Source of the DNA: Notospermus geniculatus
Lineage: Eukaryota > Nemertea > Pilidiophora > Heteronemertea > Lineidae
Direction of reading: 5' to 3'
NCBI GenBank assembly: GCA_002633025.1
Contig: NMRB01000058.1
Coordinates: forward strand, 464,420-528,419
Length of the DNA: 64,000 nucleotides
This document shows positions 9,412 to 21,624 of this stretch, piece after piece. The first letter of the stretch is position 1. Each line of letters begins with the position of its first letter. Below the pieces are notes generated by a model. The model was not told where the DNA came from. It ran no database searches and worked only from the letters and a program-made list of their open reading frames with translations. The position numbers were made by a program, and so were the translations under genes.

Positions 9412-10938
9412 AGATATTTTCTTGTGGTGTGGGCTTAATTTGCAAAATCATTTGAAAACCACTTGCAGAATGTGACGCTTCCTCTTGTGGTAGGTTCATG
9501 GACTGATCATTGGCATGGCAAATCTGGGAAAGTGTCGCCAAATACAGTAATCCTTCACAATTCGGCTCACTGAAGAAGTGTCTGATAAAAGATGAAAGAG
9601 ATCACACAAATGAACTGGTATCAAAAATTTTCTGAAATGATATCAGTCTGCTGTTCAAGGTCTTTTGAAAAGACAGAGGAGAATGCATCTTTGTTTTAAA
9701 CTGCTGACATGGCCACTTTTGTTATCTTGGACAAGATAAGGCTTTGAATTGGCATTCATTAATCAACTTGACCAGGTTCATGAACTTCCAGGCCACTAGA
9801 CTGAATGAATTGTGGAAAACATACTGTACTTCCACATTTAAGAGGTCAGTAACTAATATTCCAGCTCAGCCCACTTCTAGTGGAATATTTTACAGGTTCA
9901 CTGAACTAATAAAGTTGTTGAATTTGAAAAAAGTTCTTCAGAATGTTTATTTTAGAGCAATGAAATTCATGTCCATGGTTTGTGCAATCTTTAAAGGGAT
10001 CTACTTAAAGATAAGAAATCAATTGTTTGATATCACTATTTTGAAACAATGTCTTCCTATCGCTTCTTGTTATAGACATTTTATGTATCACACTCATCAA
10101 TGAACTAATTTACTTTTTAAAGGGAGATAGTCGTGGCAGTCAAAAATACCACATAGAATAATTTCACAGCCCCGGAAATTCACAATTTCACAATTAAAAA
10201 TTTCGTATTTTAGCGGATTACATTCCTAGATAAACCGACATTTGCAGTTGACTGTGTTCTGAGTGCTATTCAAAGGCAGCAAAGCCACAGCAGTTGTGCA
10301 AATATGCTCTTAGTAGGCAATAAAGTCCCAATGTGAGTATTGTGATAAATTCAATGATGGTGGTGTTTGATTTCTTTATTCAGACCCCTTTTAAACAGTG
10401 GTTAAACAAATGGTTGTGATTTCAGACTTGCCTGAAATCCTTCCACTCCCACCTGTGTTGACTAAGTGCCAGTGTACATTTCACATACATGCTGCCAGTA
10501 CTCCATCTGAGTTTTCAGTGACCCAGCTGATAAGGAAGTGACAATGCCAGGAAATCAGTGTGACCGACATACTGGGAGATTCCAATTATCCTGGGGAGAT
10601 GATGGTCTCATACATGTCATAGGAAGAGTGTAGGAAGATATCATGCCTTCAGTTGAATAACGATTGGAAAATATCCATGGTACACCCACTCCTATTTCAC
10701 CATCAGAATCAAGTCCAATACTTATAGCCAACTCTAATTGTTCGTATTGTGGATTCAACTTTGCTGTGGCCCCTATCATTCCAATGGCCCAGTCCTGACC
10801 TAGTATATAAACGATCAGCTGAGAAAGCTGCCCTAGTTCAGGTAGAGATAAGTTTTAAGACAGCCATATGAAATAGACGATCACCTGAATTCTCTGCATT
10901 TAACTCTGTGTGTGTTCATTTCTGATATTTTCTCCACT
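9412..10938. other. Spacer between CTF8 and ML genes, unit B
   Basis: Counterpart of 1694-3211: CTF8 3' region, one 240-bp dispersed repeat (about 10125-10390) and the ML promoter. No coding exon is supported. Confidence 0.6.
10804..10811 (+). promoter_or_regulatory. Candidate TATA box of ML-domain gene, copy B
   Basis: TATATAAA lies 128 bases before the ATG at 10939 and is conserved with unit A. Confidence 0.4.
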
Positions 10939-13900
10939 ATGGCCGTCATGAAGAAATTAGCAATCATTGCACTTTGCATCGTCGCTGCAGCCTGTACTGT
11001 CTACTTTGCGTATTTCCACCATCCGCCAGCTGCAGATATTCTCGCCAACAATAAAGGGGCATCACGGTCAATCCGTAACGTCGAGAGTGACTATTCATAC
11101 GAGGACGATGATTATGATGACGCGAATGAGACGCCAGAGAGTTCCAAGTTGAAGTGGGAGAGATGGATCAGAAGACATGGTCATGTATCCATTGGGGAGA
11201 TCTACAACAAATGTGGTGAGTTGACAAATATTTCAGCCTTATTTCATTCAGAGAGAAGAAATCTGACTACAGTATTTCCAAATCTTCTGAGGAAGTGGGC
11301 CGAAAACTCTCCAAATGAACATCATCTTTCAGATCCCAACTATCTACACTCTGCTCAGTGCTCATTGGCCTTCATTAACCTTGCTTTGTTGCCAAAACTA
11401 CTAACTTTATTGCTTTCTAATCAATCCAGCATATTGTCAAGTAAACAGATATGACATAGTGTTATCTCAGTACTTCTGTCCTTGATAATAAGTCTTAAGG
11501 GAATTAGTCATGACAGTCAAAAATTTCACAAAGAATAATTTTGCCGCCCAAGAAATTCACAATTTCAAAATTACTAATTTCGTATTTTAGCGTAGATTTG
11601 CAGTTGACCATGGTGTTAATGCTATTCAAGGCAGCAAAGTCACAGTAGTTGTGCAAATATGTTTTAGTAGACAGGAAATTTCCAATGTGAGTACTATAAT
11701 ATATTCAAGACGGCGGCGTTTGATTCTCTATTTAGACACCTTGAGTGGCACGACCAGGTGACTTTATAAATGGTCCAATATAAATGTACACGTACCACAA
11801 TACTTGAAGTAAAAGCATTTTCTAGCTTTTATGAATATCAGCCAATGTTCAAAGTACCGTACATGCAGTTTTTAAGAGGGTTTCATGTCAGCAGACTGCC
11901 AGACCCAGGGACTTCTTTGTTTTGTCCATCATCTAATACAGCCAATGTACAGTTGGGATGAGGCTCAGCCATGTCAGCTGAGTATAAGCAGCACAAGCCT
12001 CTTGTTTTGTCTTTGGCCTTCTGCCACAACCATTTTAGTATGTTGTTACAAAGCAACATCCTGTTGCCACAGATTCCCAAACATCACATGCTTATTAAGG
12101 ACGCTTGTACTCACTGAGGCCTATGTTTACATCTATTGTATTATGGTGCAGGAGGCTTATTACGTACCACTATCAATCAAGCAGCACTATCAACCTGCCT
12201 TGGCAGTTTCCTGGGTTAGGTTCAAAGTCTTAATACCTGGAACCTCCAGGATAAACCTTTGACCAGAGAAACATGGTTTCATTGTTTAGTTCGTTTACCA
12301 GTATGATAATTGGGGCAGTTCAAAGATTCCTATTCTAAGCATAAAAATCTATGCATAGCATGGAGAAATTGTCCCTCTCTCACTGGGAATTCACAGCATC
12401 ACCCTGGGGAATTCACAGCACCACCCTGGGGAATTCACAGCACTGCCCTGGGGAATTTGCAGCACCATCCTGGGGAATTCACAGCACCGCCCTGGGGAAT
12501 TCACAGCACCACCCTGGGGAATTATATAGCACCACCCTGGGGAATTCACAGCACCACCCTGGGGAATTATAGCACCACCCTGGGGAATTCACAGTCACCA
12601 TCTTGAAATTCCAAGGCCTCCATCATTTCGCCTTTGGACGATGCAGAGTGTAGTCCAAAGACGTAGCAATATGAAACCTTTATAATTCAAGATGTCACAG
12701 TTGAGAAAGATAGTATGTTAGGTATCTCACATTCTTGCTTCATCCCCATTTCTAAAGTTACTTGTCATATTTCTTATTCATTCCAGAGGGTGATGACAAA
12801 ATCACGGTGGGGAAGACCATTCTACTAGAAGACAAGAAAGAAGGTGGTGTGACGTCTTACACTCATATCAATGCAACATGGGGTACGTGTCTTCAGGAAA
12901 AAGTATTTGATAACACCATTTTGTGTAGATCAGTTTGCTTTGATACATGTATATGACTACGACCCTGTCTTCATCATGCCTGACGAAATTTACAAAAAGA
13001 TAGCTAAATAAACACAAAATGATTGGCTGGGGAAAGTCCAAGACTCAACTGTGTAAACTGTCTGGTATTTGTCTGGGTCAGACTTCCTGAGCTTATGGCT
13101 CCTGTCATGTTTTTTCAAAGGTGAATCATTGAACCCTATGGCATTACCGGTCTAGAATTTGCCCCAGACAGCTTAGGTCTGATGAATTGTTGTGGAGTTC
13201 AATCGGAAAAATCCATATTTGGAAAATCTGCTATCTGTCTGTAGGACGACATTGTTATTTTCATCCCAATAAGTACAGTATCAAGATCGACCTGTCAAAT
13301 ATGACATAACAGCGAATTTGTAGGTCCTAGATGATTCAAGCCAAGCATGGGTCCAGAGGGGTGCCTGCCTCCCCTTTTGGCCAAAAAATCTGTAAAATCG
13401 ACCATGAAATTCTGGAAGTTGGTGCAAATCATTGAAATTCACTGCAAATTTCAATGTTCCTACAAAAACAGGGCACCCCCTGCTTTCCCAAATCCTGGGT
13501 CTGCCCCTGTAAAGCTGGGAGTTGCTCTCTCCACTTGCTCCTGGACTTGGACATGTCGTTCAGTCTCAGTGAGATGATTTGGAACTTGCAAAGATGGTTT
13601 AGATCAAATTAAAACAAATGAAGAAAAAATCTGCAGTGAGAGAGATGTCCTCTTATTCTCAAGAAAGTTAACGAGTAAAAGTACTAAAAATGTCCTTAAC
13701 TTCAAATGATGCAATAGTGAAATTGACCTATAAACAAGCCTTTGAAAAATCTAGATTAATTGTTTCATGTCAGTCATTAACTACCCGCAAAACAATGCCT
13801 ACTAATCACTAATTGGGCCAGAAATAGAAACTGGTTTTGCGGTTTAACAAAGTGAACTGTCGAGTGGTGACCTGGTTCATTGGTGATACCCATTCTCTCC

Positions 13901-15040
13901 ATTGTTTGAATGAACGTGATTGATCTGTGATTGATTTGTTACAAATGTCTCAATCATTCATTGATTGAGTGGGCTGGACAATTGAGATACTGGTATTTGA
14001 TGCTGAAGACAATGGCATGCCGATTAATGTTTCAATTTTCTTCAAATATCAGTTGACCTCATATTTGGATGACATTTTTTTAGTTCCCTTTATACATTGT
14101 TGACAATGCCAATTCGTAAAAAAACACTCCAAAATTCTTCTGATCTTATTCTCTCACATCCTGAGGTAATCAGGGATTCTTGTGGGCCAGCACTGATAAC
14201 CCCTGATTACTGGTACCTCAGATGATTCTCTCAAAAAAGCTGTGCATAGGCCGACACTGGCAGCATGTTTCCAACATACCTGAGGAAGACGATCATTTGA
14301 CCCTGGAAACACAGGAAAACCAATTTGCAACATTTGATCAACATGTTGGCAAACACTTCAACATTTATTTGTCAAAATGTTGGAAAAATATTTCCAGTAT
14401 ACACAATGTTTAGCACCAGATACATTGTTTGTTTATTTCTCAACAGAGAAAGAAGTAACTGACGGCGAGATGTTCATCGACGTCAAGTACAATGGTAAAG
14501 ATCTGTACAACAACCACTGGAACCTTTGCACTGTTGAGGAGAAAAGGAAACAAGCTGATAGAATTTTTTTCTGTCCTATCAAACCTGGACGACGGACATA
14601 TGTCAAGAATTTGAAAATTCCCAATTACATCCCAAAGGTGAGGGTGCGCTGTCAGGCAGAATTATTTGCTGTTTCCAATGCCGTTGCACGTTCTACTGAC
14701 TAAGTTATGAAATATTCAAAGAAGTTATTTCTGTGAACTGTTAAGCTACGTTTAGCTGACACGCAGATTGCGGAAGTGGAAAATACATACACTGTACAAC
14801 ATATCGCTTCCGCCGGGGATTCCGTGTCCCTATACCGCATTGTGGATGTCTGGTAAACGCAGCTTTAATCAGTCAATGCTAATTTTGATTTCATTTCCTT
14901 TGGCTTTGTTAACAAAACAAAATACATATCATCTAACAACTTGTAACTTTCTCTTTCAGGGTAACTATGTAATCAGGGTGTGGTTAACAGATCAAAATGA
15001 AGAAATCTTAGGATGTGCATTTGTGAAATTCATTTTATAG
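10939..15040 (+). CDS. Membrane-anchored ML-domain (GM2A/NPC2-like) protein
   Basis: Exons are 10939-11215, 12787-12882, 14447-14637 and 14960-15040: 214 codons, all phases consistent. Residues 8-26 are hydrophobic after MKK, giving an uncleaved signal-anchor or a signal peptide. Residues 50-64 are Asp/Tyr-rich, and the ML (MD-2-related lipid-recognition) domain runs from about 88 to the end. Four cysteines (92, 152, 167, 207) fit two disulfides. FFCPIKPG, IPKGNYVIRVWL and EILGCAFVKFIL align with the CPFKEG, GNYRI and LGC segments of GM2 activator. ML proteins bind lipids in a beta-sandwich pocket, so a secretory or lysosomal role is likely, but the ligand is unknown. N121-A-T is a possible glycosylation site. 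The start is the ATG before the hydrophobic segment. Confidence 0.85.
12385..12594 (+). repeat. 22-bp minisatellite, unit B
   Basis: More units than the matching array at 4659-4816, built on GGGGAATTCACAGCACCACC plus CT. It lies in ML intron 1. Confidence 0.85.
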
Positions 15041-15237
15041 GACACATGATAATCATATGACTCTTGAACCTTGACCATTAGATGCCAAATGGAGGCAGAT
15101 TCTAAGGAAATGACTCATGGACTGATCCAGCTCAGTCTCAGGACACTATGCCTTCGAGACGAAGGGGCTGTTTTGCCAGCCACAAAGTGATCAGGACACG
15201 GACTGGGGCAGGATTATTACATGGACAGTTTATGTGT

Positions 15238-15303
15238 CCAAAGAACGAGAAAGCACAAAAATTGACACACAAAATGATAAATATCAAGAAGTTCTTGATA
15301 TTC
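15238..15303 (-). mobile_element. Retro-insertion of the hammerhead-like family, copy 2 (truncated)
   Basis: A 66-bp insert between 14-bp direct repeats GACAGTTTATGTGT (15224-15237 and 15304-15317). It begins CCAAAGAACGAGAAAGCAC and contains AATTGACACACAAAATGAT, as in copies 1 and 3. The other end is a short palindrome, ATATCAAGAA-G-TTCTTGATAT, and lacks the ribozyme-like stem. Confidence 0.7.
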
Positions 15304-17114
15304 GACAGTTTATGTGTGATGTATTCAGAATTTGTTGTCACGAATAGGCAGAGGTTCCTCGGCAGCACCAAGTCCTAATATAAGGGCTTGCAGCTGTGCC
15401 TGCTGATGGCAAACTGTAGCACAAGTTTTCTGAAGCCTGGCCTAAATGGAACATTTGATACCCAGGGAAAGGAACAAGTTTGAAAACCACTTGCACTGGT
15501 TTGTTAACTTTTTGAGCAAAGCTTTATATGCGAGGGTGTGATCTGCTGCCACAGGCCATGGTCACATTTGATGTCTTGAATTCATTCCAAGTACATTTAG
15601 GGTGTGAGGGTGTCTGTCATTCATGTGAGGGGATTCCCCATTGTCTTTCATTTATACAATTTAACTCGGTTTATCAACCTCATCATCATACCTATTTATT
15701 CAAACTGACATTCACTTTTTCATCTCCCTGTATTTGTATTTAATGCATATTGAAACCAGGGCCATTAGAACCAAGAAGACAGATGCTGGTGACAGGTGTA
15801 CGATGCTACACTGTTTCAAAATGCAATTCTCACGTTAATATTCTGCATCTCTTTGTTGGACCTGTTGACCCTAGAAATCAAATTCTCAGAGTTGAATGTT
15901 TGTGTAGAACTACCGGTACATGTAATGCTCCACTTTGTTATTAGGGTTGTTTGTCGTGAAATCGTTCGTTGCAAAATGTCAGGTTTCTTGCTTGGTGAGG
16001 CAAGGTAAAGTTTGAACTTTGAGACAAGAGGCTATAAAGCATAATATATTGAAAAGAATTCATGAAATACATGTATTTGTCACATTTCTCAATCAAGTTG
16101 TGTTTGATGCTATAGAAATTATAAGTCAAAAAAAGAAAGACTTCAATCCTACATTTTATTTTGGACAATTTGGGACAGGTTTCTTCTATTCATGGGCAAG
16201 AGGGTTGACTGCCAAATGACAAGTCGGTGTCATTTGGAACATATTTCATGATTTTACTAAACTTTGCACACCAATCAATCATACTTGTGTAACAAAAACA
16301 TAGCATTAATTTATTGATGCATTGTTGTAGATATTGTACCTATACATTGTTTTTTGTATTTTGTAATGAAGACCTGGTAATAATGTATAGCATTGTACAT
16401 GTGTTATAACCTAGTTGTTTTTGGCCAAAAAAACATGAATCAGAACCAGCATCATTTGTGAATAATTATGTCAAGTTTGTTAAGACAAACTCAGCCGTTC
16501 ATTTGTAATTTGACGTTAATCAATCGAAGAAAACAGTGATTGAACCGGAAGTTGCATTCATTCATTCCATCCCTTCGATGGCTTTGGGGCCATGTCCTTT
16601 TCTACCGTAATTCTGCACTGGAGGGTTACGCGTTGAAGACTTGAAGACTTTCAAGGCACATAATTGAAGAGGTGCGAGTCGGTAAGTTTGAGAAACCACT
16701 GACAGAAAAGGTTTCAGCAAATGAATTACACCAAGATCAATGAGAATTCTATTAATAAAATCTCATATATTTGAATAATATATTCGATCACCCAAGTACA
16801 ATCATGATCCCCCTGATTGGAACCTGATGGCAGGATATTCGTTGTGACCAGATAACACCTGAATCAATGCCAATCAACAGACAACATGTTGTATTGTGTA
16901 GATATATCGTTATGACACACTTTCCTATTCACAGGATACCAAAAGGTAACATCCATTGCAGCACCTTGCATAGATTTCAAGTAACAAATTGCTTCATAAG
17001 TAGTTCTGTTTCCGTCTTACATCAAAACAGCAAGATTGTTCACGAGTACTAAACTGACTAAATTATTAGGATTCACTAGCTACAACACACACAGTTGTAG
17101 ATAATGAATCCTAA

Positions 17115-17785
17115 CTAGAACTGTGAAATTTGCTTGACAGCAAATTTGATGGTCCCTACATCAGAAAAAACAAACTGAGTGAAGAAAGGGCAAGGAGGGG
17201 TATGACTCTGTGGCACAGCAGTCAGGTTCTGGAATGTCTTCCTGGTGAAGGATACATGCAGGGTAGGCAAATAGAGAGGAAGGGCTGACAAATGACTGCA
17301 CGGCGTGCGCATTCTGCAGACATGTATTGTTTACCAACTGACAAACACGAGAATGTTATCTGTAAGGTGGGTAGGTGGGGCTATCTACTGTGGGGCCCAG
17401 CACCTCCCCTCTCCAAGGATGGTCCTTACTGGAGGGTGCGGAGATAGTGGTCTCTCCAGNNNNNNNNNNNNNNNNNNNNNNNNNNNNNNNNNNNNNNNNN
17501 NNNNNNNNNNNNNNNNNNNNNNNNNNNNNNNNNNNNNNNNNNNNNNNNNNNNNNNNNNNNNNNNNNNCGTAAGTTAACTTTTTTAAAAGTATCTAACCTT
17601 TCAGACCTGGATACAAGTATTGACTACTTGATGGTACTGCTTGATTTTGAGGTAATTGAGCAGTTTTCTTGCAATCGTGTGTTAATTGAGTGTGGAAGAA
17701 AGAAAGAAAGAAAGAAAGAAATAAAAATTTCCTACCTACCCAGTGATATCAAGATGGTCCCTACATTGATATGTAGGGACCATAA
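17115..17785. other. Insertion in unit 1, contains gap
   Basis: Absent from unit 2 at 19860. It splits the right arm of a palindrome and is flanked by TAA. GGTCCCTACAT occurs near both ends, with an inverted copy ATGTAGGGACC at 17771. An AAAG microsatellite lies at 17697-17720. It could be a transposable element, but the gap hides its middle. Confidence 0.5.
17460..17567. other. Assembly gap (108 N)
   Basis: A run of N inside tandem unit 1. Sequence either side of it is not in unit 2. Confidence 0.99.
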
Positions 17786-18472
17786 TAATTTAGTCCGATG
17801 TACATGTAGGCCTACCTATCTAAGAATGCCATTCAAGAACACATTAGTACTAATACCATTGTAAAGAACTGACATAAGTAAAGGGCTTGAAGACGGCAAT
17901 GGAAACTTCCACAAATTTCACAAAATTTCAGGTCTCTTCTCTTGAAGAGACAAAAGAAAGCTGCCTCAAATAAATCAATAAACATATAACTATTCAGTGC
18001 CACTGATAAGAAGTCCCATTTACCAAAACAGTCTAAAATTTAGGGGCCTGCTTAGCTTTATCATAAAGGAGGGTTTCCCTTGCATAGATTACTTCATCTT
18101 AGGACAAAAAAAGTTGAACTAACAGGGAAATTGACAAAACCAGGGACAATACTCACACCAAACAAAATATGATCCACTAAAACAGCCAGGAATCAGGTCG
18201 CATCCAACCCATCAAATAATTTGACAGTCAATTCATTTTACAAATGGCAGTGGAGGTGTCTGCCCCAACCATAACATCTGATAACATGCAGGACGTATCA
18301 AAATAAATCATGACATCAATTCCTCTTTACAAACACACAATCTGAACAGATATGGATGAATAAATCTTGGCCAGTGTTGGAGGCCCAGTGTAAAATTTGA
18401 AGCATGAAAAAATCAAGGAATGTTTGCTGATGTCTCAGTGAACTACATTTCACCTGTTTCTTTGTGCGTCAT

Positions 18473-20540
18473 CAACCTCATCATCATACCTATTTATTCA
18501 AACTGACATTCACTTTTTCATCTCCCTGTATTTGTATTTAATGCATATTGAAACCAGGGCCATCAGAACCAAGAAAACAGATGCTGGCGACAGGTGTACG
18601 ATCCTACACTGTTTTGGACCTGTTGACCCTAGAAATCAAATTCTCAGAGTTGAATGTTTGCGTAGAACTACATGTAATGCTCCACTTAGGGTTGTTTGTC
18701 GTGAAATCATTCGTTGCGAAATGTCAGGTTTCTTGCTTGGTGAGACAAGAGGCTATAAAGCATAATATATTGAAAAGAATTCATGAAATATTTGTCACAT
18801 TTCTCAATCAAGTTGTGACTGATGCTATAGAAATTACATGTATAAAGCACAATATCAAAAATAAGACTTCAATCTTACCAGTATGTTTTATTTTGGACAA
18901 TTTGGGACAGGTTTCTTCTAACGGTATTCATGGGCAAGAGGGTTGACTGCCAAATGACAAGTCGGTGTCATTTGGAACATATTTCATGATTTTACTAAAC
19001 TTTGCACACCAATCAATCATACTTGTGTAACAAAAAACATAGCATTAATTTATTGATGCATTGTTGTAGATATTGTACCTGTACATTGTTGTTGTATTTT
19101 GTAATGAGGACCTGGTAATAATGTATAGCATTGTACATGTGTTATAACTTAGTTGCTTTTGGCCAAAAAAAACATGAATCAGAACCAGCATCATTTGTGA
19201 ATAATTATGTCAAGTTTGTTAAGACAAACTCAGCCGTTCGTTTGTAATTTTACATTAAATCGATCGAAGAAAACAGTGATTGAACAGAAAGTTGCATTCA
19301 CTCATTCCGTCCCTTTGTTGATGGCTTCGCGCCATGCCCATGTCCTTTTCTACTGTAATTCTGGGCTGGAGGGTTTCGCGTTGGAAGACTTTCCAGGCAC
19401 ATAAAAGTGAAGAGACGTGAGTCGGTAAGTTCGAACAACCACTGAGAGAAAAGGTTTCAGCAAATAAATTACACCAAGATCAATGAGAATTCTATTAATA
19501 AAATCTCATATATTTGAATAATATATTTGATCACCCAAGTACAATCATGATCCCCCTGATTGGAACCTGATGGCAGGATATTCGTTGTGACCAGATAACA
19601 CCTGAATCAATGCCAATCAACAGAGACAACAGGTTGTATCGTGTAGATATATCGTTATGACACACTTTCCTATTCACAGGATACCAAAAGGTAACTTCCA
19701 TTGCAGCACCTTGCATAGATTTCAACTAACAAATTGCTTCATAAGTAGTTCTGTTTCCGTCTTACATCAAAACAGCAAGATTGTTCACGAGTACTAAACT
19801 GACTAAATTATTAGGATTCACTACCTACAACACACACAGTTGTAGATAATGAATCCTAATAATTTAGTCCGATGTACATGTAGGCCTACCTATCTAAGAA
19901 TGCCATTCAAGAACACATTAGTACTAATACCATTGTAAAGAACTGACATAAGTAAAGGGCTTGAAGACGGCAATGGAAACTTTCACAAATTTCACAAAAT
20001 TTCAGGTCTCTTCTCTTGAAGAGACAAAAGAAAGCTGCCTCAAATAAATCAATAAACATATAACTATTCAGTGCCACTGATAAGAAGTCCCAGTTACCAA
20101 AACAGTCTAAAATTTAGGGGCCTGCTTAGCTTTATCATAAAGGAGGGTTTACCTTGCATAGATTACTTCATCTTAGGACAAAAAAAGTTGAACTAACAGG
20201 GAAATAGACAAAACCAGGGACAATACTCACACCAAACAAAATATGATCCACTACAGCCAGGAATCAGGCCGCATCCAACCCATCAAATAATTTGACAGTC
20301 AATTCATTTTACAAATGGCGGTGGAGGTGTCTGCCCCAACCATAACATCTGATAATATGCAGGACGTATCAAAATAAATCATGGCATCAATTCCTCTTTA
20401 CAAACACACAATCTAAACAGATATGGATGAATAAACCATGGCCAGTGTTGGGAGGCCCAGTGTAAAATTTGAAGCATGAAAAAATCAAGGAATGTTTGCT
20501 GATGTCTCAGTGAACTACATTTCACCTGTTTCTTTGTGCG
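18473..20540 (+). repeat. Second tandem duplication, unit 2
   Basis: Ungapped partner of 15670-18472. It runs into the intact TRIQK 3' end. Confidence 0.85.
19801..19869. repeat. 69-bp palindrome
   Basis: GACTAAATTATTAGGATTCA and TGAATCCTAATAATTTAGTC are perfect 20-base arms around a TACAACACACACAGTTGTA inner hairpin. The unit 1 copy starts at 17056 and is interrupted at 17114. Confidence 0.85.
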
Positions 20541-21215
20541 TCTGTCCGGTGTCTGTTTTCACCCCGACCAAAATGTCATCTTGTTTGTTTAAATACATAT
20601 AGAGGAAAAAATATACAGCAACTATCACAGCCAGGAATGCGAGCAGCATCAGAACGACATCCTGAAACAGAAGATGGTAAAATTCAATATCATCATGAGA
20701 ACATTAAGTCCTTCAGCTGATCTTACTTAAAAATTATACTTGACTCCCTGATGGAGGGAATGTAAAGTTTTCCTATGGGGTGTCTTCCTACTTGAGGCTT
20801 GTATTGAGGCTTCAACCAAGAGAATTCTATGAAATGTGTACACCACCTTGATGTTCATAGCAGACTTTTTGGCTTCAGCCTTATTCTTCTGAACCCTCAT
20901 TTCCTTTCTGCCAACCTTTGCATTCTGACGCCCTGTAAGAAATGTTAAACTAGAAGTTCTCTATCAAGGATATCTGGCCTAGAGACACTAGACAATAGTA
21001 TCATGACATGTATGATGGGGTGAGTATTGGCCTGACTCCATGAAGGCATATTCTTCTGATTTCTGGCTCAAGGAAGTCACTTCCAGACTTAAAAAGATAT
21101 GTCAAATCCATTCACCATTGGATGTTAGCCTACCAATATTTTTCCTGTGTTGGTCTTCTGGTCTGACAGGAGGAGGCTTGTTCTTTGGAGATGTGTACAC
21201 ATCCTTCCTTGGCAT
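20515..21215 (-). CDS. TRIQK: TRIQK homologue (triple QxxK/R motif protein)
   Basis: Coding exons on the minus strand are 21134-21215, 20847-20932 and 20515-20661: 104 codons plus stop, with consistent phases and GT-AG introns. The N-terminal part starts MPRKDVYTSP and contains DQHRKNIGRQNAK, then QKNKAEAKKSA. The QHRK, QNAK and QKNK motifs and the KAEAKK segment match TRIQK, a small ER membrane protein of unknown biochemical role. Residues 58-78 form the single transmembrane helix, followed by an acidic and polar tail longer than in vertebrates (about 86 residues there). The middle of the usual QxxK series reads NIGR here. The last few codons and the 3' flank are duplicated at 18439-18472. 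Confidence 0.88.
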
Positions 21216-21624
21216 TTTTCAGGTTAGATTTTGACGACTTAATTATTATTACCCCATGAAAGCAGAACCCTGCAATAAACAAACTGCTCATTAATGGAAC
21301 TTATTGATAGTCCAAAAGCTTGAAGTAATGTCACGTTCGGGTGGACAACATAACCTCTGCTCTGCATTATGACAAGACTTCTATTCTTCAGATCATGAGA
21401 TCAGACACGTCTGACACTCTTGACATGCAGACAGAGTGACTCACGACTGTCAAAACAAAAAACTATAAAAAGTCAAGAAGAAGTCATTTCATGACTTTCA
21501 TTCATGTTAAGTTTTAGCATGTTTAGCACGTTTTTTAGAGAGGGCCTAGTGCTGCTAGTGCTAGGCTAGGCCTATTAGTATTAGTATTAGGCCTAGCCTA
21601 GGCCTAGGCCCTAGGCCTATTCCT

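Larger units (their letters stand above)
7727..13657 (+). repeat. Tandem duplication, unit B
   Basis: Partner of 644-6246. It is continuous at its left edge with CTF8 exon 1 and at its right edge with ML exons 3-4, so unit B carries the complete gene structures. Confidence 0.9.
15670..18472 (+). repeat. Second tandem duplication, unit 1
   Basis: Matches 18473-20540. It ends with a copy of the last coding bases of TRIQK exon 3 (near 18439-18472), so the duplicated segment reaches into that gene. It carries an insertion of about 670 bp (17115-17785), including the N gap, that unit 2 lacks. It is a real duplication or an unresolved haplotype. Confidence 0.85.
15041..20514. other. Interval between convergent ML and TRIQK genes
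   Basis: No coding exon beyond a duplicated TRIQK tail. It contains one short retro-insertion (15238-15303), a tandem duplication of about 2.1-2.8 kb, an assembly gap and a palindrome. Open frames such as 18548-18946 differ between the two duplicate units and look non-coding. Confidence 0.6.

Noticed and set aside
4659-12594. CRISPR-like spaced repeats
   Set aside because: The repeats are contiguous minisatellites in introns of an animal gene, with no spacers.
18548-18946. 132-codon frame in tandem unit 2
   Set aside because: The unit 1 counterpart is broken into different frames, so there is no sign of coding constraint.
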